From: Bacteroidota bacterium
GTDB lineage: Bacteria; Bacteroidota; Bacteroidia; B-17B0; Aurantibacillaceae
NCBI GenBank assembly: GCA_013298715.1
Contig: JAAFIQ010000012.1
Location: 44,229 to 108,228, forward strand
Length of the DNA: 64,000 nt
Reading direction: 5' to 3'
Shown one piece after another: positions 1 through 7,809 of this stretch. How positions within the stretch are numbered: the first letter of the stretch is position 1; every line of letters starts with the position of its first letter. A program made the position numbers and the translations under genes. The notes under the pieces are model-generated. The model was not told the origin of the DNA and did not search any database. It saw only the letters and a program-made list of their open reading frames with translations.

Positions 1-1073
1 CTTATGATAAAAAGATAACTCTTACTGTCATGTTTCGGTGATATTAGGGTTATGATTTTAAAGACACTAAACGATGAAATTATCGAAAGTAAACTTATTT
101 CAGGTAAAATGTACCAGTATAATTTAACATTAGAAAGGCTTAATGCGAAGTGGTGGCTTAATAAAATTATCAATAAATATTTGGCAGGTATTTTCGATGT
201 TTCATCCTTAAACATTAATAATATTCCTGGGATTAACAGAATTGCCCATGAAAATTGGCTGCTAAAGAGATTATTAAAATAGAAGTCAAATGGTTGAACT
301 TGAGCAGTGTTACTATTTAGCTTACTCACTTCGTTATTAATTATTCCTTTAATGTATTCACCGTTATGGTTTCTAGCAACAACATAAGAAATTATAACGA
401 GAAAGAAAACAATTAGTCCAAAGACGAAATATTTATTAAAAAATGTCTCCTTAATTTTTTTAAATAATAAAATTGTTAATAGAAAACCTGGGCAAAACAT
501 CAAGAACGCAATACTCTTAGTCAAAAAGCAAAGTGTCAAATAAATAAAAAAAAATAATAATGATTTAGATGTAGATTCTTTTAACCATTTATAAAGTTCA
601 GCAATTGCACAAATGGCGAATAGCGTGAACAATGCATCAGTGTCTCCAGTCCTTCCAGTATGGAAATCTGAAATACCAATACTACTAATAAAAACGAAAA
701 AAGAAGAGTATGCAAACGCAATTGAAAAACGTTTTTTAATAAAAATAAAAATCAGAAGTGCGGTAATGGCTGTTGCAATAGCGGAAGGTAGACGAATTGC
801 AAGTTCATTGAACCCTAATAATTTAATAAATATAATTTGAAACCATATTAAAAGCGGTGGTTTTGTATTCCAAGTATTATCTTGGTTGCCATTAATGTGA
901 GGAGTAATGTAATCCCCGTTTTGTATCATTTCGTATGCATTAACGGCATAAGTTGATTCATCCCAAGTTCTAATAGGAAAATTCTCTAATTGCTGAAAGA
1001 GTACAAAATAGACGCTTAAAGCCATCAAGGCATATAAAATATATTCATATCGGTAGGATTTTTTACTTGTCAT
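1..1073 (-). CDS. ArnT/PMT-like membrane glycosyltransferase, C-terminus cut by window edge
   Basis: The minus frame is open from an ATG at 1073 to the left edge (about 357 residues visible) with no stop. The N-terminus has one membrane helix followed by TWDESTYA (acidic pair at residues 38-39) and, near residue 70, TKPPL. Both are hallmarks of the PMT/ArnT-like GT-C fold, in which an acidic residue in the first periplasmic loop acts on a polyprenyl-phosphate sugar. Several further hydrophobic helices follow, and an SPKHDSKSY segment sits near the edge. The likely role is transfer of a sugar from undecaprenyl phosphate to a surface glycan or lipid. The acceptor is unknown. The polysaccharide genes nearby fit this role. 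Confidence 0.85.
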   Translation of the reverse strand, partial: MTSKKSYRYEYILYALMALSVYFVLFQQLENFPIRTWDESTYAVNAYEMIQNGDYITPHINGNQDNTWNTKPPLLIWFQIIFIKLLGFNELAIRLPSAIATAITALLIFIFIKKRFSIAFAYSSFFVFISSIGISDFHTGRTGDTDALFTLFAICAIAELYKWLKESTSKSLLFFFIYLTLCFLTKSIAFLMFCPGFLLTILLFKKIKETFFNKYFVFGLIVFFLVIISYVVARNHNGEYIKGIINNEVSKLNSNTAQVQPFDFYFNNLFSSQFSWAILLIPGILLMFKDETSKIPAKYLLIILLSHHFALSLSNVKLYWYILPEISLLSIISSFSVFKIITLISPKHDSKSYLFII

Positions 1074-1184
1074 TAGGTCATTAGGGATGTATTCCAAATT
1101 TAACTGATATTTAAGTGAAAACAATCCGCTATAAAACCATAAAGAAATACCTTGACGTTGATAGCAAGGATATGGTTTTTTTAG

Positions 1185-1256
1185 TAGCCCGTACGGGAAT
1201 CGAACCCGTGTTTCGTCCGTGAAAGGGACGCGTCCTAACCCCTAGACGAACGGGCC
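1185..1256 (-). tRNA. tRNA-Glu (anticodon UUC)
   Basis: This 72-nt cloverleaf reads on the minus strand. The acceptor arm GGCCCGT pairs with ACGGGCT (first pair G-U), the D-arm contains AGGGGTTAGGA, the anticodon stem CGTCC/GGACG encloses CTTTCAC with anticodon TTC, and the T-arm is CACGGGTTCGATTCCCGTG-like. The discriminator base is A and CCA is not encoded. The G-U first pair is common for tRNA-Glu in this phylum. A consensus promoter lies about 40 bases upstream. Confidence 0.96.
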
Positions 1257-1294
1257 ATTTTTTAAAAATTAATCAAATTCTTAAAATTTGGTTG

Positions 1295-1326
1295 GCAAAG
1301 ATAATATATTTTTTACTTATTGCAAA
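1295..1326 (-). promoter_or_regulatory. Bacteroidota-type promoter of tRNA-Glu
   Basis: On the minus strand TTTGC (1322-1326) is followed after 19 bases by TATCTTTGC (1295-1303). This matches the Bacteroidota primary sigma consensus TTTG-N19-TAnnTTTG. The predicted start is about 30 bases before the tRNA 5' end. It is the cleanest promoter in the window. Confidence 0.8.
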
Positions 1327-1341
1327 TTTTTTTAAAATAAA

Positions 1342-1372
1342 AAAACCTCTAAAAATACTTTTTAGAGGTTTT
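1342..1372 (-). terminator. Rho-independent terminator, probably bidirectional
   Basis: There is a perfect 14-base inverted repeat (AAAACCTCTAAAAA, TAC loop, TTTTTAGAGGTTTT). T-rich sequence follows the stem in the minus direction. It lies just after the stop of the minus-strand gene at 1390-1665 and before the tRNA promoter, so it should separate the two transcripts. Confidence 0.8.
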
Positions 1373-1389
1373 ATGTAAAAAGTTACAGT

Positions 1390-1665
1390 TTATTTCTTTT
1401 CTGTTGCCTTAGTAGCATTCGATGGCACGCCTTTTTCGTTAATGGCCATGCGTGTTTTTTTCTTTGGCTCTGGTGCTTTTTCTTCAGTTTTTAGTGTTGC
1501 TTCTTCTGTTTTTTTATCACCTTCTTCTACTTTGCTTTTGTGCTCAGTTTCTACAGCTTCGGCTTTTTTATTTTTAACCGTTTTACTCTTTGTTGGCGTA
1601 TCTTGAGCATTTGAAGCAAAACTAAATGCTAAACTAGCTGCTACTAATAAAATATGTTTTTTCAT
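1390..1665 (-). CDS. small secreted Lys/Glu-rich protein of unknown function
   Basis: This 91-residue protein begins with a clear signal peptide (MKKHILLVAASLAFSFASNAQ) ending in a NAQ cleavage-like site. The mature part is low-complexity and highly charged, with Lys, Glu and Thr runs. No domain is recognised. A strong terminator follows it. Such small charged exported proteins are common and usually unassigned in this phylum. It could sit in the periplasm and interact with envelope polymers, but nothing in the sequence shows this. Confidence 0.6.
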   Translation of the reverse strand: MKKHILLVAASLAFSFASNAQDTPTKSKTVKNKKAEAVETEHKSKVEEGDKKTEEATLKTEEKAPEPKKKTRMAINEKGVPSNATKATEKK

Positions 1666-1717
1666 TGTGTTTTTAATTTAGATTAAAGATACAAAAAAAA
1701 AGTAGTCGTAACTCCGA

Positions 1718-2938
1718 TTAGTTTTTTTTAACAGGAAAAAATAGTTTTAAAACCGTTCCTGGTTTTAAGTAATTGCAAGTGTCTGAATAATTGTTCCATT
1801 TTTTCAAAATCAGTGGATTCACTTCATAAAAATCAGCCAATTCTTTTATTGTTTCGTTTATGGTTACTGTGTGGGTTAATATTTTAACGCTATCTGGTAC
1901 ATTAGTTGATTCTGCCATCCCTAAATCAAGTGTATTCAATGCCGCTCCGTCTTCACCAATTAAATCGCGCATATACTCGCTGTATGCATCGTTAAAATTT
2001 TTTGGCAGCGAAAAAATATATTTTTTATTTGTAGGATTGGGTAATTTTTCTCCAACAAACCAAGGATTAAATATTTTAAGTGTGAGAACAGGACACTTCA
2101 ATTTTGTTGCTAAAAATTTTAAGTTAGTGATACTGCTATCCACTTCAATTTTTGTGTAAGCAAGTTTAGATTTTGGTTTGAATTTTTTTCGTTTAATGCC
2201 AAAATTTTCTGGGTGCTCAAGCAGTGTTTTATAGGCTAGTATGCGGTAAACAAAGGCTTTGGTCTCGGCATTTAATTTTAAATCGTAATAATTATTTTTA
2301 TTCTGATTTTTTAAGGCGCGCGATATACCACCTATACCCAAATTATATGCCGCAGCGGCCAAGGTATAATTATTAAATTCTTTATGTGCTTCTTTAAATA
2401 ACTTGCATGCTGCTCTGGTTGATTTTTCTACATCATAACGTTCATCAACAAATTCATTAATTTCTAAATCATAATTTTGTGCCGAACTTTTTACCAATTG
2501 CCAAAATCCAACTGCGCCAGCTGGTGACACAACATTAGATAAATGACTTTCTATAACTGCTACGTACTTAAAATCAGTTGGCACATTTTCTTCTTTTAAA
2601 ATTGGCTCTATGTAAGGAAACCAACGTTCTGCTTTTGTGAAAATTAGGGCAGCGTTATTTTTCCAATTCGCAGTGCTTAAAAATTCTTCTTCAATGTTTT
2701 TTTTAATCTCTAAATTATTTGCAGGAATTGCCTCGCCGCAAAAGTTGAGGTTTTTAGGAATATTAATTCCAATTACAAAATCATTATTGTTTTTGTAAGC
2801 GAGTTCATTTTTTGAGTTAAAATTTATAAAAATTTTAATAATTACGTAAATACTCGTAATTAAAACAAGAGCAATTACATATTGCAACAGTAATTTTTGT
2901 TTTATGTAATTAATCGTATTGGTTAAAAGTCTATTCAA
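1718..2938 (-). CDS. membrane-anchored lytic transglycosylase with LysM domain (MltD-like)
   Basis: A single N-terminal helix (about residues 20-40) anchors or exports this 406-residue protein. An SLT-type transglycosylase domain spans about 105-215. The catalytic Glu is E130 in VAVIES, followed by GAVGFWQL and AAAAYNLG, all typical of family 1 lytic transglycosylases. A LysM peptidoglycan-binding repeat lies near residues 358-403. The enzyme should cleave the MurNAc-GlcNAc bond of peptidoglycan to form 1,6-anhydro ends. Its start overlaps the end of the WecA-like gene by 4 bases, so the two are probably co-transcribed and cell-wall remodelling is linked with polysaccharide assembly. Confidence 0.88.
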   Translation of the reverse strand: MNRLLTNTINYIKQKLLLQYVIALVLITSIYVIIKIFINFNSKNELAYKNNNDFVIGINIPKNLNFCGEAIPANNLEIKKNIEEEFLSTANWKNNAALIFTKAERWFPYIEPILKEENVPTDFKYVAVIESHLSNVVSPAGAVGFWQLVKSSAQNYDLEINEFVDERYDVEKSTRAACKLFKEAHKEFNNYTLAAAAYNLGIGGISRALKNQNKNNYYDLKLNAETKAFVYRILAYKTLLEHPENFGIKRKKFKPKSKLAYTKIEVDSSITNLKFLATKLKCPVLTLKIFNPWFVGEKLPNPTNKKYIFSLPKNFNDAYSEYMRDLIGEDGAALNTLDLGMAESTNVPDSVKILTHTVTINETIKELADFYEVNPLILKKWNNYSDTCNYLKPGTVLKLFFPVKKN

Positions 2939-3987
2939 ACCTTTTTATATATTGTATTAATAAAGAGGGCTGCAAATACTAATAGAACATAGCAAATAGA
3001 AATTATTAGGAGTAAAAGAGTAGAATTAAAAACAAGTTGATACGCCAAAATAATTGCAATTAAGGCGATGAAGAAATAGAGTAGTGCAATTTTTTTTTCT
3101 GTAATTCCTTTAAAAAATAAATGATGTGTTGTGTGATCTTTTCCTCCAATAAAAGGAGAATTTCCTGCACGCATTCTATTAATTATAACGGTAAACGTAT
3201 CGGTAAGTGGAATTAAAAATACCAAACAAACAATAACAATATTATGTAAATTGTAAACTGGAGGGCAGCAAGGTGTAACATTCCAGCAATAATTGATGCC
3301 GAGCGTTCCTAAAAAAATACCTAAAAACTGACTTCCTGTATCGCCCATAAACATTTTTGATGGATGAAAATTAAAAATTAAGAAACCGCAGAGCGCACCA
3401 AGTAAACAAATACAAAGTATGTTGGATACGCTATTTGTGTTAAATAATGAAATATTTGCTGCTACTCCAAATAATAAAACACAAATTGAAACTACCGTTG
3501 TAATTCCATCCATATTATCGAGCATATTTATCGAATTCATAATACCAACTATCCAAATAATGGTTAGGAGATAGTTTAGGTATTGATTTTGAAAAATGGA
3601 AATGGAGTGCCCTGAAACTATTATTACAATTGCGCATACAATTTGAGTAATAAATTTTAAAAGCGGCTGTGTATTAAAGGCATCATCTGCCAGTCCCATT
3701 AAAAAAGCTAAGGTACAAGCAATTAACAAGCCTGCACTTTCTAAACTTAAACCTAAGTTACCTGTTGGTTTTAGTAGCGAAAAAATGATAGCGAACAAAA
3801 AGATAAAATAAAAGCTAATACCTCCTAAACTCGGTTTGTGCTTTGGATTCCAACGTACTTGATTGGCATCTTTATTTCGAATACCTAATGTTTGCGCAAA
3901 TTTTAGAAGTATAAAATTTATAAGTACTGAAAAAATAAAACAGGCAAAAAACGATAGAGTAAGTATTAAATGCGGGCTTATTTTCAT
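2935..3987 (-). CDS. MraY/WecA-family polyprenyl-phosphate sugar-1-phosphate transferase
   Basis: This 350-residue protein is almost entirely made of about ten membrane helices. It has the family's cytosolic loop motifs: LADDAFNT (aspartates for Mg), NSINMLDNMDG, MGDTGSQFLG, and a late HHLFFKG loop. It resembles WecA/TagO rather than MraY, so it most likely transfers HexNAc-1-phosphate to undecaprenyl phosphate and starts a surface polysaccharide. The exact sugar cannot be read from sequence. It lies eight bases downstream of rfbC and overlaps the lytic transglycosylase, so it is within the wza-wzc-rfbC transcription unit. Confidence 0.88.
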   Translation of the reverse strand: MKISPHLILTLSFFACFIFSVLINFILLKFAQTLGIRNKDANQVRWNPKHKPSLGGISFYFIFLFAIIFSLLKPTGNLGLSLESAGLLIACTLAFLMGLADDAFNTQPLLKFITQIVCAIVIIVSGHSISIFQNQYLNYLLTIIWIVGIMNSINMLDNMDGITTVVSICVLLFGVAANISLFNTNSVSNILCICLLGALCGFLIFNFHPSKMFMGDTGSQFLGIFLGTLGINYCWNVTPCCPPVYNLHNIVIVCLVFLIPLTDTFTVIINRMRAGNSPFIGGKDHTTHHLFFKGITEKKIALLYFFIALIAIILAYQLVFNSTLLLLIISICYVLLVFAALFINTIYKKV

Positions 3988-3995
3988 TTTAAAAT

Positions 3996-4538
3996 TTAAA
4001 ATAAACTTTCAAAGGAGTTGAAGTTTTTTCCTTGTAAATCTTTTTCAGATAGCAGCGGATTCTCAAAATTCCATTCAATGCCAATTGTTTTATCATTCCA
4101 TAAAATACAATCTTCTGAAGCTTTATTGTATAGGTTTGTACATTTGTAAGAAAAAATGGTATCATTCTCTAGCGTTAAAAATCCGTGTGCAAATCCTTCA
4201 GGAATGTACATCATTGTTTTGTTTTTTTCTGATAATTCCATGCCAAACCATTGCCCGTAGGTTGGTGAATTTTTTCTGATATCAACACCAACATCATATA
4301 CAGCGCCTTTAATAACTCTTACAAGTTTACCTTGAGCATACGGATTGTTTTGAAAATGCAAACCACGCAAAACACCCTTTTGTGATAAGGATTGATTATC
4401 CTGAACAAAATTTAGATTCAATCCAGCGTTTGCAAAATGCAAATTGCTGTAACTCTCAAAAAAATGTCCTCTTGCATCTTCAAATACTTTTGGTTGAATT
4501 ACAAATAAACCTTTTAGTTTTGTTTCTTTAAATTCCAT
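3996..4538 (-). CDS. rfbC: dTDP-4-dehydrorhamnose 3,5-epimerase
   Basis: This 180-residue cupin-fold protein has normal family length. It has GVLRGLHFQ with the catalytic His (H61), K71 in QGKLVRV, YDVGVDIRKNSPTYGQW, and YIPEGFAHGF near residue 115, followed by a Tyr (Y131). It converts dTDP-4-keto-6-deoxyglucose to dTDP-4-keto-rhamnose in the cytoplasm. The other dTDP-rhamnose genes (rfbA, rfbB, rfbD) are not in this window. Its start lies within the last 25 bases of wzc, suggesting translational coupling. Confidence 0.93.
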   Translation of the reverse strand: MEFKETKLKGLFVIQPKVFEDARGHFFESYSNLHFANAGLNLNFVQDNQSLSQKGVLRGLHFQNNPYAQGKLVRVIKGAVYDVGVDIRKNSPTYGQWFGMELSEKNKTMMYIPEGFAHGFLTLENDTIFSYKCTNLYNKASEDCILWNDKTIGIEWNFENPLLSEKDLQGKNFNSFESLF

Positions 4539-6949
4539 ATACTTTTTTTCTTTTTTGTTTCATCATCGCTATAATAGCCACCACCATAGCCATAGCCATA
4601 GCCGTAACCATAGCCATAGTTATAGCTGTAAATACTCTTTGTAATATCAACATCATTAAGTACAACCCCAAGTTTATCTATTTTGTTTTCATTTTTTAAT
4701 TTATCCAAAACCTGTGTAAACATTTTTTTAGAGTAACCAGCTCTAAACACATAAATTGGGTAATCTGCTTTTTGAATTGTAGCAATACCATCGGTTACTA
4801 AACCAACTGGTGCGTTATCTATAACTATATAATCAAATAGTTGCTTTAATTTTTCGAGGGTTTCTTCTAGTTTATCGCTCAGTATAAGCTCAGAAGGGTT
4901 TGGTGGAGTAGGCCCTGCGGTAATAAATTTAAGGCTTTCCATTGATGTATTGTTGAGGCAATCTTCAATTGTATTGTTTCCTGTTAAAATGGTGCTCATG
5001 CCTTTTGTGTTGCTTACTCCAAAACCTTTATGGATTTTTGGTTTTCGCATATCTAAATCAATAATAATAACTTTTTTATCGGTATAGGCTAAAATTCCAG
5101 CAATGTTAATCGCTACAAAGGTTTTACCTTCACCACTTATTGTTGAGGTTATTGATATTACTTTTTTACCTGGCTTACTATCAATAAAATTCAAATTTGT
5201 CCTAATGGAGCGAAATGCCTCGGTAATTAATGCTTTGGGATTTTTGTCTACAATTAATTGCGACACGGGAATGTTACTTTGATATTTTGGCACAATGCCT
5301 AACAAGGCAACATTACCACTTGAGAATTTAGTAATATCAGTTAAAGCATAAATTTTATTATGAAACAAATACCTTACAAATACCAGTAGTATTGAAAGTA
5401 CAAACGCAACCATAAGCGCTAAGGTTAAAGAACTTTTTTTGTTTGGAGAGACAATTCCACCTAGTCCTTGTGCTTTTTCTAAAATAATATTTTTAGAAAC
5501 GTAACCAGCTTTTGAAATTGAAAATTCTGTTTTCTTTTCAAGAAGCATGGTGTAATATTTTTCGCTAATTGTATACAAACGGCTCAGCCTTGAAAATTCA
5601 ACTTCATCATCAGGGTTTTGATCAAACTTATTTTTGAAGCTAGAAGATTTTTCGAGTAAATTTTTGTATTTTGATTTGTACTTAAGGTTAACTGCATTTA
5701 AACTCTCAATAAGCAATTTACGTTGATTTTCTATTTGATAATTGAGTTGTTTTATGGATTCGGCATTTGGCGTAAGTTGATAGAGGGCATTTTCTTTTTC
5801 AATTAATAATTTTTGTATTGCTTGGGTTACTTCTTTAATTAAGTTTTCATATTCTGTGCCAGATATTAACGATAGCAACTGATAAATATCTATACTTTTA
5901 TTTGTAGTTATGCTCGTTTGCACTTCGTTAATAATCTTCTCTTCCATTTCAACTTTTAATAATTGGTCTTCAATAGAAGTATAACGCATTAAATCTGAGT
6001 TTAAGGTTAAATCTTTATCGCCAAAGTTTTTTTCTTTTTTAAAGGTTTGTAAGTCGTTTTCAGTTTTTTTCAAATCGTTGTATACTGCGTTTAGTTGATT
6101 GTCAATAAAAGAAATAATATTTCGCGAACTCTCACTTTTGCGCTCAACGTCGTAGGTTAAAAATTCTTCGATAATAGCATTTACAATGTCGGTTGATTTT
6201 TGGGAATTGATATCTTGAACTTTTATAGTAATTGTTTTTGCTAAATCATTTAATAATTTCACGTCTAGCTTTGCTTGCAGACCTGAAGTTACTTCATCTA
6301 TATCATTAACAATAAAATAAATTGCTTTATTTTCAGCGAATATTTGCGACGCATGATTTAGTTTAATTTCAGGATTAAAAAAAACATTGATGTCAAAATC
6401 AGGTGTTTTTAGCCATTGATTAATTAGTGCGTTGTACTTTGTACCATTAATGGTTAAGGTGCAATTTTTTTGGTTAGATGCCAATGAAACATAGACTTTT
6501 TTATTAGTAAGCGCATTTGTTTTGTTATTAATTTTTACAAGTATTGGCGATGCGTGGTAAAGCTCATTATTTTTAAATGTGCCTTCGCTAAAGTAGTTTA
6601 CAGTGATATCAAGTTTTTCAACAACCCGTTTTAAAAAAACTTTAGAGCGTATTTGTTCAATTGCCTCGGCAATCAAATTTGTGTTGTTGGCGCTTTGCCC
6701 AATATTTAAAATTTCATCGGCTTTGTTTGCATTATTAATTTGAAGTATGGCTCTACTTTCATACACAGGCTGGCTGTAGCGCAAGTATAAAAATGCAAGC
6801 GTAACCGAAATGATAAAGAAGAAAAGAATAAAATACTTTAATTTTGAGAATAAGTAAAAAATAACACCAATATCTATATTCCCGCCTAATCTTTCGGTTA
6901 TATCTTTTAGCTTATTATTGCCATCTTGTGTATTTGGTTGATTCAGCAT
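4514..6949 (-). CDS. wzc: Wzc-type polysaccharide co-polymerase with tyrosine autokinase domain
   Basis: This 811-residue inner-membrane protein has Wzz-like helices near residues 37-55 and about 515-535, separated by a long periplasmic coiled-coil part. A cytosolic BY-kinase domain follows: Walker A SGEGKT (about 605-610), Walker A' DLDMRK (about 631) and Walker B VIDNAP (about 709). The C-terminal tail (about 774-793) is a run of alternating Gly and Tyr, the autophosphorylated tyrosine cluster. It controls chain length and export of a surface polysaccharide with the Wza homologue encoded directly upstream. The gene overlaps the wza stop by one base. The Tyr cluster is encoded by a hexanucleotide tandem repeat. 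Confidence 0.94.
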   Translation of the reverse strand: MLNQPNTQDGNNKLKDITERLGGNIDIGVIFYLFSKLKYFILFFFIISVTLAFLYLRYSQPVYESRAILQINNANKADEILNIGQSANNTNLIAEAIEQIRSKVFLKRVVEKLDITVNYFSEGTFKNNELYHASPILVKINNKTNALTNKKVYVSLASNQKNCTLTINGTKYNALINQWLKTPDFDINVFFNPEIKLNHASQIFAENKAIYFIVNDIDEVTSGLQAKLDVKLLNDLAKTITIKVQDINSQKSTDIVNAIIEEFLTYDVERKSESSRNIISFIDNQLNAVYNDLKKTENDLQTFKKEKNFGDKDLTLNSDLMRYTSIEDQLLKVEMEEKIINEVQTSITTNKSIDIYQLLSLISGTEYENLIKEVTQAIQKLLIEKENALYQLTPNAESIKQLNYQIENQRKLLIESLNAVNLKYKSKYKNLLEKSSSFKNKFDQNPDDEVEFSRLSRLYTISEKYYTMLLEKKTEFSISKAGYVSKNIILEKAQGLGGIVSPNKKSSLTLALMVAFVLSILLVFVRYLFHNKIYALTDITKFSSGNVALLGIVPKYQSNIPVSQLIVDKNPKALITEAFRSIRTNLNFIDSKPGKKVISITSTISGEGKTFVAINIAGILAYTDKKVIIIDLDMRKPKIHKGFGVSNTKGMSTILTGNNTIEDCLNNTSMESLKFITAGPTPPNPSELILSDKLEETLEKLKQLFDYIVIDNAPVGLVTDGIATIQKADYPIYVFRAGYSKKMFTQVLDKLKNENKIDKLGVVLNDVDITKSIYSYNYGYGYGYGYGYGGGYYSDDETKKKKSIWNLKKQN
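4574..4625. repeat. in-frame hexanucleotide tandem repeat encoding the Wzc Gly-Tyr tail
   Basis: On the plus strand the region reads as imperfect tandem copies of CATAGC with CGTAAC and CATAGT variants. On the coding strand this gives repeated GGC-TAT (Gly-Tyr). The unit is six bases, so slippage would add or remove Gly-Tyr pairs without a frameshift. Confidence 0.75.
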
Positions 6950-7710
6950 TAACTCCCTAATCTATAAAATTGTAGTAATATCAAAACAGAGGTAATTAAA
7001 GTTAAGACTGGACCTATTTCGTTAGATAAAGTTCTAAACGGTCGGTAGCGTGGTTCAACATAAATAATATCGTTTGCTTGTACGGTTGATTTCCCTTGAG
7101 TAATACCGTCAATAGTTGATAAATCCATAAGATAAACTAAAGGTTTACTTTTATTGGATGGATTGTCTCGAATAAGTTTTACTTTGTAGGCCTTACCATC
7201 TTCTGTAATTCCGCCTGCACTGGCTATTACCTCCATAACAGAAGAATTATTATTTGTAACAGGAATAACTTTGGCAAGACCGCTATTGCCAGGAAACACG
7301 ATTACGCGCTTGTTTAAAACTTTAAGATTAATAAAAGGGTTCACATAATACTTCGAGAATTTCTCTTCTAGTAATTTCTCAGCTTCTTTTACACTTAGGC
7401 CGGCCAGTGTTATTTGCCCAACAAGAGGCATTTTGGCAGTACCATCACTTGATATAATTACATCAATAAAAATGCCAGTTCCGGCAGTTGCAAAGCTTGC
7501 TGAAATTTCAACCAGTTTAAAGCCATCATTAGGCAGAATCCTGTATTGAAGAACATCATTTGGAGAAATTATGTAATCTTTTTGTGTTAGTGAATCAACA
7601 AATTTATCATATTCATAATTTTTTGGTGTTTTAAGCATTAAGTTAGATTTGAATACTTTGCAAGATGATAAAAGAAAAATTGACAAAAAGATTGAAACAA
7701 AATATTTCAT
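6949..7710 (-). CDS. wza: Wza-type polysaccharide export lipoprotein
   Basis: This 253-residue protein starts with a lipoprotein signal ending in LLSSC (Cys17). It contains a polysaccharide-export domain (YIISPNDVLQYRI onward, about residues 45-130), then an SLBB-like domain (about 135-215). A hydrophobic C-terminal segment with VLTLITSVLILLQFY follows and could be the outer-membrane-spanning helix. It should form the outer-membrane exit channel for the polysaccharide whose chain length Wzc governs. It is the first gene of the run down to the lytic transglycosylase, and a -7 element lies about 30 bases upstream. Confidence 0.9.
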   Translation of the reverse strand: MKYFVSIFLSIFLLSSCKVFKSNLMLKTPKNYEYDKFVDSLTQKDYIISPNDVLQYRILPNDGFKLVEISASFATAGTGIFIDVIISSDGTAKMPLVGQITLAGLSVKEAEKLLEEKFSKYYVNPFINLKVLNKRVIVFPGNSGLAKVIPVTNNNSSVMEVIASAGGITEDGKAYKVKLIRDNPSNKSKPLVYLMDLSTIDGITQGKSTVQANDIIYVEPRYRPFRTLSNEIGPVLTLITSVLILLQFYRLGS

Positions 7711-7736
7711 ATAATATTGAAAGGGTTTATTATTAA

Positions 7737-7744
7737 CAAATATA
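7737..7744 (-). promoter_or_regulatory. putative -7 promoter element of the wza-wzc operon
   Basis: On the minus strand TATATTTG fits TAnnTTTG and lies 26 bases before the wza start codon. No convincing TTTG is seen about 19 bases further upstream, so only the -7 half is supported. Confidence 0.45.
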
Positions 7745-7809
7745 CATAATTATTAGGCTCGTAACGCTTTGTATTGGCGCATAATTGAAATTATTCATCT
7801 AAAACATTT

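Noticed and set aside
613..840. Plus-strand ORF near the left edge
   Set aside because: It is antisense to the ArnT-like glycosyltransferase, which has strong family motifs in the minus frame.
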